From Bradyrhizobium uaiense (lineage in GTDB: Bacteria; Pseudomonadota; Alphaproteobacteria; Rhizobiales; Xanthobacteraceae): a stretch of 64,000 bases of DNA. Where the stretch lies: contig NZ_VKHP01000002.1 of the NCBI RefSeq assembly GCF_010811875.1, positions 1 through 64,000 on the forward strand, in the 5' to 3' direction. Under the pieces are notes generated by a model that was not told where the DNA came from, did no database searches, and was given only the letters and a program-made list of their open reading frames with translations. Of the stretch, positions 55,168 to 62,704 are shown in pieces; positions within the stretch are counted from its first letter, which is position 1; the number at the start of each line of letters is the position of its first letter. The position numbers were made by a program, and so were the translations under genes.

Positions 55168-55228
55168 GTTGATCCCTTGTCTCTTGTTCTGACGAAGCAC
55201 GCGGCGGACATGCCGGGCGCGCTCACGA

Positions 55229-56863
55229 TCAGAAGTGAATGATGATGTCGGCCGAACCGATCAGAGCGAAGTTCTTGGTCGGTGCGATGCCGAGGTTGGA
55301 GTTGCCGTTGAATGCATTCGCGTCCAGCGACTTGTAGTAGGAGACCTCGGGCCGGATCTCGATCTGCGGCGAGAACCAGTGCTGCCAGCCGATCCCGGTC
55401 TCGACGTAACGCGTCTTCACGCCGGTGCGCTGTCCCTGCTTGTCGTCGTAGAACTCGATGCGATACGAGATGTTGTCGAGCGGCGACGCCTTGTAATTCA
55501 GGTAGGCAAGATAGGTCTGCACCGACGCGGTGCAGGCGAACACCGTCGCGCTGCTGCACTGGGCGAGGCCCGGCGCGTTGAACGGCAAGTATTGCGGCGA
55601 GAACGGCGTGCCACCCGCATTAAAGGCAGCCACTGCTGCCGGATTGTTGGCGTTCAGCACGTTGTTCTGATGCAGATTGTAGGTCTCGAACGAGATGTGC
55701 CACTGGTCGTTGAACTTGTGGTACGCCGTCAGGCCATACCATTGCAGGTTGTTGTAACCCCAGGTGCCGCTGTTGATCGCGTCGGCGACGACGTAGATGC
55801 TGTCGTTGCCGGAATCGCTGGTCCAGCGCACGCCACCGGTCACGCTCGGTATCGCGCCGGGATCCTTCAGCATGGTGGTGCCGGGGAACAGCGGGTTGGG
55901 GAACGGGTTGGCGATCTTCGCGCCGGCATTCCACGGCATGGTGTCGCTGCCGACCGAAACGCCCAATTGCAGCATCCAGTTCTTGGTAACCGCCAGCGTG
56001 CTCTGCAGACCTGTGTTGGTGTAGTTGTCGAACGTATACGTCATCGAGTGCGTATACATGTAGTTGTTGGGCGCGAGCTGCGCCTCGATGTCCGGGATCG
56101 AGATGAAGCGGCCAAATCGCAGCAGGAGGCCTTCCGCGATCTGCGGAATGAAGACTTCGCCGTAGGCCATCGGCAAGTCGTAGCCATAGTTCTTGTTCTG
56201 GTTCAGGAGCTGATTGCTCCACAGGCCGTATGCGGTCGTGTAACGGTAGTTTTCACCGTAGATCGGCGCGATGCGGAAGCCCCAGTCGACATGATCCTTT
56301 TGCACAGTATCGGGCAGGCGCTCGATGTAGAGCACCGCCTGGTCGAGCTGGACCGTGTTCGGATTGTAGTCGTAGGCCGCAGGCGCATTACCGCCGCGGA
56401 CGGTGTTGGAGCTCAGATTGCCGCCGGCGTTGATCCAGCCGTAGACCTGGATGTGCGCATCGTTCATCCACTGTCCGGCGGGCGTGGTGCCGAGCGCCGC
56501 CATCAGGGGGCTGTCGACCGAGCTCGGCCGTGTCACGCCGATACTGGTCGTGCCGCCATACGGCCATTCCGTGAACGGCATCGGCGGCGTGCTCTGCGGC
56601 GTCGCAGGCCAATAGTCGCGGCGGGACGGCGGCGCCTTCGGATCCGACGGCGCGGCATCGTGGCCCCACTCGAGCCGATAGTAATTGATGAAACGCGTGA
56701 AGAAGTCGCTGCCGAGATAGCCGTCGAGGCAGGAGTAATTCTTGTAGGGATCGCAGTTGGAGGCCGGCGCCTTCAACAACGGCGGATTGGCGTCGGCCGC
56801 TTGTGCCGCGTTGAACAGCCCCACCGCCGCCAACGATACGCCCGCCAAAAACAGTCTCTTCAT
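55229..56863 (-). CDS. Outer-membrane beta-barrel porin-like protein (BBP2 type)
   Basis: A 544-residue barrel protein of the BBP2/porin type widespread in Bradyrhizobium. Signal peptide cut near AAQA-AD; an early Cys-rich part (SNCDPYKNYSCLDGYLG) and then many aromatic strands (VYGWINAGGNLSSNT, WGFRIAPIYGENYRYTTAYG, YKSLDANAFNGNSN). It ends ADIIIHF with the usual terminal Phe. It probably forms a pore for solute uptake. The next gene downstream, 61 bp on, is the Omp31-like protein. Confidence 0.85.
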   Translation of the reverse strand: MKRLFLAGVSLAAVGLFNAAQAADANPPLLKAPASNCDPYKNYSCLDGYLGSDFFTRFINYYRLEWGHDAAPSDPKAPPSRRDYWPATPQSTPPMPFTEWPYGGTTSIGVTRPSSVDSPLMAALGTTPAGQWMNDAHIQVYGWINAGGNLSSNTVRGGNAPAAYDYNPNTVQLDQAVLYIERLPDTVQKDHVDWGFRIAPIYGENYRYTTAYGLWSNQLLNQNKNYGYDLPMAYGEVFIPQIAEGLLLRFGRFISIPDIEAQLAPNNYMYTHSMTYTFDNYTNTGLQSTLAVTKNWMLQLGVSVGSDTMPWNAGAKIANPFPNPLFPGTTMLKDPGAIPSVTGGVRWTSDSGNDSIYVVADAINSGTWGYNNLQWYGLTAYHKFNDQWHISFETYNLHQNNVLNANNPAAVAAFNAGGTPFSPQYLPFNAPGLAQCSSATVFACTASVQTYLAYLNYKASPLDNISYRIEFYDDKQGQRTGVKTRYVETGIGWQHWFSPQIEIRPEVSYYKSLDANAFNGNSNLGIAPTKNFALIGSADIIIHF

Positions 56864-57291
56864 GGTTTTGCCCCAAGCTATTGCTACCGACGCTTCGAGC
56901 GTACTCGCCTGTAACGTCTGAGTAATCTTTCGTGGGGGCTCGAGAAAAAGGCGATACGGGTCTCCTCGCGCTTTCATTAAGATAAAATAGCCGAAACGAC
57001 TCGCTTCGCCTGGCTTGCGCAAACAAGCATCATTTGCATCATTGACTGCTGAAGAACCCGGCAAGAATCGTAAGGTTTTGTGACAAGCGCACGTTGCGGT
57101 GCGAGAGAATCCGCGTGACCTGTGCCATTTTCGCCATAGCTTGATCGGCGCAGTGCTCGTCATCAACACGCGCGCTATTTTATTGCTACGCCGATCGCGG
57201 CGAATGTGCATCGAAGATATACGCGCTCAACGGCTAAGCTCGCTTGATCGAGCGAATCCTTCGCTCTGATTGCAACGGAGTGCCGCGCATC
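56864..57291. other. Long gap upstream of the porin, no gene seen
   Basis: About 380-430 bases between the porin start and the next plus-strand gene. An AT-rich patch (ATTAAGATAAAATAGC, 56976-56991) could hold the porin promoter on the minus strand. No supported gene, terminator or repeat was seen, and the frame that runs upstream of the porin has no homology. A long regulated leader is one possible reading. Confidence 0.4.
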
Positions 57292-57882
57292 GTGGCCAAC
57301 GTGACGAACTGTGCGAGCGGCGATGAGATCGGCGATGTCGATCTGAACTTTCTGCCGCCCGATCTGACGGCGCAGTGCCGCAATCTGATCGAGAGCTATC
57401 ACGCCATCCATGGCTATGCCTGTCTGCCGGATATGCTGTGGCGAGCCCGGCTCGGGCCATTCATCGAGCGGCATCACGAGTTCAGGCAGCGGCTGCGCAA
57501 GGCCACGACGACCCGAAGCGCCAAGAAGTCCAACCAGGGTTTCGTCGAGATCGCGACCGCGATCCTGTCGCTGGAGATTTTGGCGAGCAGTTTTGCGGGC
57601 TGGACCGCGCTCTATCCGGAGGCCGGCGCGAGAGCGCTTGCCGTCCTGAAGCGGCAATCCGGCGGCTCGCAGACTCCGCTGATGGACTTCTATCTCTACC
57701 CGCCGAAATATTTCAGCTCGGCCGCGATCGCCAAGCTCACTCCGCCGCGGGCCGGCCAGGCCAGCGAATTCAGCCTCTACCGCGCGTCGAAGCCACAGCT
57801 TGCCGGAGAACGGCTGGCGCTCAGCTATGTCGGCGAGATGCTGCAGAAATCGGATGATGCCGCCCTGCTCGAGCGACGCTGA
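57292..57882 (+). CDS. Hypothetical protein
   Basis: About 196 residues from a GTG at 57292, with CGGAG 11 bases upstream; the frame is open back to a TTG at 57244. There is no signal peptide. A central hydrophobic stretch (VEIATAILSLEILASSFAGWTAL) could be a helix or buried strand, and basic residues lie before it (RQRLRKATTTRSAKKS). It ends ALLERR. I do not recognise a family, and no neighbour informs its role; a GC-rich hairpin follows. Confidence 0.6.
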   Translation: MANVTNCASGDEIGDVDLNFLPPDLTAQCRNLIESYHAIHGYACLPDMLWRARLGPFIERHHEFRQRLRKATTTRSAKKSNQGFVEIATAILSLEILASSFAGWTALYPEAGARALAVLKRQSGGSQTPLMDFYLYPPKYFSSAAIAKLTPPRAGQASEFSLYRASKPQLAGERLALSYVGEMLQKSDDAALLERR

Positions 57883-57889
57883 AGACGCG

Positions 57890-57916
57890 CCGCGCCGCTG
57901 TCCTCTGGCGGCGCGG
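57890..57916 (+). terminator. GC-rich hairpin
   Basis: CCGCGCCGC (57890-57898) and GCGGCGCGG (57908-57916) pair perfectly, 7 bp after the stop of the hypothetical protein. No U-tract, so terminator is only a possibility. Confidence 0.45.
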
Positions 57917-58094
57917 GATCCACTCGGTAGCGCCGGCAACCGCCGATCTCGCGCTTCGACTATTTCTTTTTTATTTCTCGCCCGCCTCAACAACATGGAT
58001 TTTCTATCCGTTCCTGGGGAATGCTCGGATCGCTGGGTAGCTGGTGACATCGGAGCAGCAACCGACGGTCGAACGTTGAACCATTCGCGAGGGC

Positions 58095-59855
58095 ATGCGC
58101 CGTTCTGACGGCACCGGACCCGCGTCTTTCAACGCTCCTATCGGATGTTGCCGGGGCAGATTTCGTGCTGGCCGGGGCGGCCGTGACGAGGATCTTCCGG
58201 TGTCTTTCTCTACGAAGGCAAACTCCTTGATTTATTCCTTGCCCCTGTTTCAACGGCTCGCGAGTGTCCGCGTGCGCCACGGCGAGGCGGAGCACGTGTT
58301 CACGCCGGGGTTCGGCGCCACCCCAAGGCCGGTCATGTGGACCGAGGTCCTGCCCCTGCTATGGTCGATCGGATCGATCGCGGTCATCACGGCGATCCTG
58401 TTCGTGCTCGACGAGCCGATCGCCGCAAACCTGGTGCCGATCGCCTACCTGGTCCCGGTCATCTTCGCCGCCACCCGATGGGGCATCTGGTCGGGCACGC
58501 TGGCATCGCTCACCGCGATCGCAGCGGCCGACTTCTTCTTTTTCACGCCGCTCTACAGCCTCCGGGTCGATAACCCGCAGGAGGCCATCGACCTCCTTGT
58601 CTTCCTTGTCGTCGCACTGGTGAGCAGCAACCTTGCATCGCGCCTGCAACAGGAGACCGAAAGGTTGCGACGCCGCGAGCGGGAGATCCAGCACCTCTAT
58701 GAATTCTCCAAGCGCCTCGCGGCGTGCTTCACCATCTCCGACCTGATCGACGCCGTCGGGCACTATCTGGCGCATGCACTCGGCCAGCGCGCGGCTCTGT
58801 TCGTTGCGTCCGCGGGAGGTCATTTCGAGCCTGCACCGGGATCGGGAGACTCCCCGTCGGCCGTGCAGGATAACGTCGCCGCGATGACGGCGACGGTCGG
58901 CGCGACCGATCGCAGCATCACCGATGAATCGACCCAGGACGTGTGGCTGCTCCGCGCCATCGGTTCGAAAACCGTGGTGCACGGCGTCATCGCCATCAAC
59001 GTCGGGCGCGGCACGCGCGAAGCCATCAAGTTGCGCACACGCCGGATCGAGACGGTGCTCGAAGAGGTCTCGTTGACGCTGCAACGGCTTGATATCGGCA
59101 AGGCGATGGACGACGCCAGGCTGCATCTGCAAGCCGAGCTGTTGCGGGACGCCTTCCACGGCACGCTCTCGCACGAACTGTGTTCGCCGCTCGCCGCCAT
59201 CCAGGGGTCGGTAAGCGTGATGAAGGCGATGCCGGCCGCGACGGCCGACGACCGGCTGCGCTCGCTGATTGAAGCTGTCTCGGATGAGGTCGTCCGGCTC
59301 GACGGTCACATCCGTAATCTCCTGAACGCAACGCGCGTGACGGCCGGTGGGCTGACGCCCCGCCTCGAATGGTCCGACCCGCGCGACATCGTTAACGCCG
59401 CGGTCAAGGCGCGGGCACGGCGACTGGCGGCGCATCGCCTCGAGATCCGATTTGACGACGATCTCCCGCTGCTCAATGTCGATTCCGGCTTGATCGAGGA
59501 GGCCTGCGGTCAGTTGCTGGAGAACGCCGCCAAATACTCGCCATCCAAGTCGACGATATCAGTGCAAACCCGCCACGACGGCGTGCGCGTCGTGATGTCG
59601 ATCACCGATCAAGGGGTCGGCGTCACGCCCGACGAGCAGCGCCTGCTCGGCCGCAAATCGTTCCGCAGCCCGCGCCATCAGGCAAGCGTCCCCGGTTCGG
59701 GACTCGGGTTCTGGATCGCATCGACCTTCATCAGGGCACATGATGGCACCGTGGAGATTGCGAGCCGTGGGCACGGCCTTGGGACAACGGCATCGATCTT
59801 GCTACCGGCACCGCAGACCATGGATTTGGAACTGGTGACCCGCGACGATGAGTAA
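58095..59855 (+). CDS. KdpD-like sensor histidine kinase lacking the N-terminal Kdp/USP domains
   Basis: A 586-residue kinase. Order: four membrane helices with a DUF4118 domain at about 90-185 (AYLVPVIFAATRWGIWSG, FFFFTPLYSLRV), a short helix, a GAF-like domain at about 205-345, the HisKA domain with the phosphoacceptor His in LSHELCSPLAAIQGSVS near 358, and the HATPase with ENAAKYSP and GLGFWIASTFIRAHDG. The usual KdpD N-terminus with Walker A and USP domains is missing. The start is uncertain: GTG at 58200 is an alternative. The regulator gene overlaps its end by 8 bp. No kdpFABC genes lie downstream. Confidence 0.88.
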   Translation: MRRSDGTGPASFNAPIGCCRGRFRAGRGGRDEDLPVSFSTKANSLIYSLPLFQRLASVRVRHGEAEHVFTPGFGATPRPVMWTEVLPLLWSIGSIAVITAILFVLDEPIAANLVPIAYLVPVIFAATRWGIWSGTLASLTAIAAADFFFFTPLYSLRVDNPQEAIDLLVFLVVALVSSNLASRLQQETERLRRREREIQHLYEFSKRLAACFTISDLIDAVGHYLAHALGQRAALFVASAGGHFEPAPGSGDSPSAVQDNVAAMTATVGATDRSITDESTQDVWLLRAIGSKTVVHGVIAINVGRGTREAIKLRTRRIETVLEEVSLTLQRLDIGKAMDDARLHLQAELLRDAFHGTLSHELCSPLAAIQGSVSVMKAMPAATADDRLRSLIEAVSDEVVRLDGHIRNLLNATRVTAGGLTPRLEWSDPRDIVNAAVKARARRLAAHRLEIRFDDDLPLLNVDSGLIEEACGQLLENAAKYSPSKSTISVQTRHDGVRVVMSITDQGVGVTPDEQRLLGRKSFRSPRHQASVPGSGLGFWIASTFIRAHDGTVEIASRGHGLGTTASILLPAPQTMDLELVTRDDE

Positions 59856-60561
59856 GCCGCGTAACCTCGTCCTGCTCATCGACGACGAGCCGAAGATCCG
59901 CCGCTTCCTGCGCGCCGGGTTCGAAATTCACGGCTTCTCGGTCGGCGAGGCGGAGAACGCCGCCGACGGCTTGAAGATCGCGACCTTCAACGCGCCCGAT
60001 CTCGTCATCCTCGATCTCGGACTGCCGGACCTGCACGGCAGCGAGACGCTGGAGCGGCTGCGCTCCTGGTCCAATGTTCCGGTGATCGTGCTCTCCGTCG
60101 AATCCGACGAGGACGAGAAGGTTCGCCTGCTGCAGGCGGGTGCCGACGACTATGTCGTCAAACCCTTCGGCATGGCCGAGTTGCTGGCGCGCAGCGACGC
60201 CGCGCTGCGCCGATATTTCAAGAGCGCGACCGAGAATCCCGTCGTGGTAGTCGGCCCGCTGTCTGTCGATCTCGTCAGCCGCACCGTCTCGCTCAACCAG
60301 ACCAGGATCAAGCTGACGCGGAAGGAGTACCGCCTGCTGCACGTGCTGGCGGTCCATGTCGGCCTGGTGGTGACGCACGACCAGTTGCTGAAGGAGATCT
60401 GGACCGGTAACCAGCGCGACAACATCCAGTATCTGCGCATCCTGGTGCGCAAGCTGCGGCAGAAGATCGAGGCCGATCCGAACCAGCCCCGGCTGCTGGT
60501 AACCGAGTCGGGCGTCGGCTATCGGCTGGAAAACCGGATGGAGACCAGCGTTGCCGATTGA
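59848..60561 (+). CDS. KdpE-like OmpR-family response regulator
   Basis: A 237-residue response regulator. The receiver has acidic Asp12/Asp13, phosphoacceptor Asp56 (LVILDLGLPD) and Lys of YVVKPFG; the C-terminal winged helix starts near 138 (LTRKEYRLLHVLAVHVG, LRILVRKLRQKIEAD). It should act as the partner of the overlapping kinase. The KdpE-type resemblance does not show potassium control, since the kdp operon is absent here. Confidence 0.92.
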   Translation: MSKPRNLVLLIDDEPKIRRFLRAGFEIHGFSVGEAENAADGLKIATFNAPDLVILDLGLPDLHGSETLERLRSWSNVPVIVLSVESDEDEKVRLLQAGADDYVVKPFGMAELLARSDAALRRYFKSATENPVVVVGPLSVDLVSRTVSLNQTRIKLTRKEYRLLHVLAVHVGLVVTHDQLLKEIWTGNQRDNIQYLRILVRKLRQKIEADPNQPRLLVTESGVGYRLENRMETSVAD

Positions 60562-60650
60562 ATATCCGGGCGCCCGCCGGCCGGCACATATACAATAATA
60601 ATATATTTTCAACCCGGAAAGCTTTAGCGTGCCCGGAAAAGGGGCACGCG

Positions 60651-60773
60651 GTGCAGTTCCTGATTCAACCGTTTCATTTCCTGGGCGTCGAGGGTCAGAA
60701 CTGGATGCTGATCGTGGTGGCGCTCGTCGCCGGCTTCGCGCTGTTCGGCTGGAGGACCCGGGACCGGGGCTGA
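60651..60773 (+). CDS. 40-residue single-helix membrane protein
   Basis: A 40-residue frame from GTG 60651 with AAAAGGGG ending 8 bases upstream. It consists of a short polar start (VQFLIQPFHFLGVEGQN), one membrane helix (WMLIVVALVAGFALFGW, about 18-34) and RTRDRG. It is 89 bp after the response regulator and 105 bp before the HtrA-like gene. An AT-rich patch near 60590-60611 may be its promoter. Small membrane proteins near two-component systems can modulate the kinase; this is only context. It is not recognisably KdpF. Confidence 0.6.
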   Translation: MQFLIQPFHFLGVEGQNWMLIVVALVAGFALFGWRTRDRG

Positions 60774-60877
60774 GAGGTTCGGGATCGGCGGATGTTCCTC
60801 GTCCCGCCCCTGCCCATCCGGCCAGTTTCGCGGCCAGCCGCATCATCCCAGATTGAGGGAAGCCAACGGAGTTTCCC

Positions 60878-61744
60878 ATGACCGAACCGAACATCCTTTC
60901 GTCGCTGTCATCAGCCCTTGCGGAGACCATCGCGCGCGCTGCGCCCGCGATCGTCTCGGTGCATTCGTATCGCGCGCGCGCATCCGGCTTTGTCTGGAAG
61001 GCCGGCCTCATCGTCACCGCCGACGAGGCGCTCGCCGACGAGGGCGAGATCGAAATCCAGTTCGCCGACGGCAGCCGCAGGCCGGCGACCGTCGTCGGAC
61101 GCGACCACACCACCGACATCGCCCTGCTGCGGGTCGATGGCGATGTTGCCCCCGTCAAGCAGTCGACCGCGGTCCCTGCGCTGGGGTCGCTCGCGGTGAT
61201 CGTCGCGGCCGACCGCGGCGCGCCGAGCGCGCGGCTCGGCATGGTCGGGCATACGGGCCCGGCCTGGCGCAGCCTGCGCGGCGGCGAGATCGACGCACGG
61301 ATCGAGCTCGACGTCCGGCTGCGGCACAGCCAGCAAGGCGGACTGGCGCTGAACGCCGCGGGCGAAGCGTTCGGCATGGCCGTGCTTGGCCCGCGCCGCG
61401 TGCTGACAATTCCTGCCGCCACCATCGAGCGGGTCGCAGCCCAGCTCGAGAAGAGCGGCCGCATCGCGCGCGGATATCTCGGCGTCGGGTTGCAGCCGGT
61501 CCGTCTCGACGACGGCATCGGCGCGATGGTGATGAACATCGACAAGGCCGGCCCATCGGCCGCCGCCGGCATCCGCCAGGGCGACGTGATCATTGCCGTC
61601 AACGGCGAGAAACTGTCGGGTGTGCGGGCGCTGTCGCGCGGCCTCGGACCGCAGAGCGTCGGCAGCGTCGTCGACCTCACGGTCCATCGCGGCGGCGAGC
61701 CGTTGAGCTTCAAGGTGACAGTCGGCGAGAGGCCTGAAACGTGA
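60878..61744 (+). CDS. HtrA-fold protein with PDZ domain, catalytic residues lost
   Basis: A 288-residue HtrA/DegP-like protein with no signal peptide. The protease-fold domain covers about 15-185 and a PDZ domain about 195-285 (RGYLGVGLQPVRL, AAAGIRQGDVIIAVNGEKL). The triad is broken: where HtrA has TxxH this protein has TADE (Glu50), the Asp is kept (DHTTDIALLRV, Asp80), and GNSGG is SQQGG (Gln153 for the Ser). It is therefore probably a cytosolic binding protein and not an active protease. Its stop overlaps the start of the LuxR-type gene by 4 bp. Confidence 0.87.
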   Translation: MTEPNILSSLSSALAETIARAAPAIVSVHSYRARASGFVWKAGLIVTADEALADEGEIEIQFADGSRRPATVVGRDHTTDIALLRVDGDVAPVKQSTAVPALGSLAVIVAADRGAPSARLGMVGHTGPAWRSLRGGEIDARIELDVRLRHSQQGGLALNAAGEAFGMAVLGPRRVLTIPAATIERVAAQLEKSGRIARGYLGVGLQPVRLDDGIGAMVMNIDKAGPSAAAGIRQGDVIIAVNGEKLSGVRALSRGLGPQSVGSVVDLTVHRGGEPLSFKVTVGERPET

Positions 61745-62115
61745 GTGATGAGCCTGCCCCCGACATCGTCATCGCACTCGAGATCGACGATCCCGTGCTC
61801 GCCGACCGGCTGGCGACGTTGCTTGGCAGCGTCGCCGGCCTGCGGCTTGCCGCGCCGGGCGAGCAGGCGGCGGCGGCGATCGTCGCACGCAACCGGGAGG
61901 CCGCAGCTGCCGGCGACTTCGAGCTGACGCCGCGCGAGCTCGACGTGCTGGCGCTGCTCGCCGAGGGCGCATCCAACAAGAAGATCGCACAGCGGCTCGG
62001 AATTTCCGTCCACACCGCCAAGTTTCATGTCGGCTCCCTGCTCGACAAGCTCGACGCCACCGGCCGCACCGACGCCGTCGCGCACGCGGCGCGACGCGGG
62101 GTGATCAATTTGTGA
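61741..62115 (+). CDS. LuxR-type HTH regulator with a truncated receiver-like N-terminus
   Basis: A 124-residue protein starting at GTG 61741, inside the stop of the HtrA-like gene (GTGA). The C-terminal half is a LuxR-type HTH (LTPRELDVLALLAEGASNKKIAQRL, TAKFHVGSLLDKLDATGRTDAVAHA). The N-terminal 55 residues (DIVIALEIDDPVLADRLATLL) look like the first strand and helix of a receiver but hold no phosphoacceptor site, so it is not a normal response regulator. It is presumably controlled by its coupled HtrA-like partner. Confidence 0.85.
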   Translation: MSDEPAPDIVIALEIDDPVLADRLATLLGSVAGLRLAAPGEQAAAAIVARNREAAAAGDFELTPRELDVLALLAEGASNKKIAQRLGISVHTAKFHVGSLLDKLDATGRTDAVAHAARRGVINL

Positions 62116-62458
62116 GGGGTGGGCTGCCGGCCGTCGAGGTTTCTCCTCGCGTCGTCCCTGCGAAAGCAGGGACCCATAACCACCGCCTTGTGTAACGGAA
62201 CTCGCTGGGGCCACAGCGTTGCGCAACAACCGCACCCTGTGGTTATGGGTCCCGGGTCGCGCGGAGCTTGCCCGGGACGACGGTGAGCGTGTGGCACCAT
62301 CTGTGAGTCACAGCTCGCATTCTCGCGACACGCCAACTAAGTGATTGCGAGAATTCCGCCATACGAACCGGTGTTAGACCAAATGCGTAAGTAATCGTCC
62401 GGATACAGACGCCGCTTCGATCTGGCTATGCAATCGTCAGCCACCAAAAAGAAACGGC
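62116..62458. repeat. Gene-free stretch with a long inverted repeat
   Basis: 62150-62282 has outer arms CGTCGTCCC and GGGACGACG and inner arms GGGACCCATAACCACC and GTGGTTATGGGTCCC, a typical dispersed repeat. The remaining 176 bases before the next start hold no feature I can support. Confidence 0.7.
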
Positions 62459-62680
62459 ATGAAGAAGCTGATCGATCGTCATCGGAATATCCAATACACG
62501 CTCACCAACACCGAACCCGACCTCTGGAGCTGGTCATTCGAAATAAACGGAAACGTCAAGCGCGGTACCACACGCGCCAGGCTCGGCCTGCTGGCGCAGC
62601 GCCGGGTCTGTACGCTGATCGATCGCGAGTTGAAGAGTGCCGAGCGGACGAAGCCGCAAGATCCTGACTCAAGATCCTGA
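62459..62680 (+). CDS. Hypothetical protein
   Basis: A 73-residue basic protein from ATG 62459 (AAGAAACGGC just upstream). It reads MKKLIDRHRNIQYTLTNTEP, WSWSFEINGNVKRGTTRARLG, and a C-terminus KPQDPDSRS. It has no signal peptide or membrane helix and a mixed strand/helix look; it resembles short Bradyrhizobium proteins but has no known function. Converges on the phosphoesterase gene. Confidence 0.6.
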   Translation: MKKLIDRHRNIQYTLTNTEPDLWSWSFEINGNVKRGTTRARLGLLAQRRVCTLIDRELKSAERTKPQDPDSRS

Positions 62681-62704
62681 CTAGGGTTTCGTCGCCGCCT
62701 TCAT

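Noticed and set aside
60585..60615. AT-rich patch as an insertion or origin
   Set aside because: It is only about 30 bases, holds no repeat structure beyond ATA runs, and is better read as a promoter or leader.
60651..60773. Naming the 40-residue membrane protein KdpF
   Set aside because: It sits after a KdpDE-like pair, but it lacks clear KdpF sequence and no kdpABC genes follow.
59731..62235. Open frame of 834 codons on the minus strand
   Set aside because: It runs antisense across the kinase end, the response regulator, the pseudo-HtrA and the LuxR-type genes, all with clear family sequence; its product is low-complexity Ser/Arg/Pro.
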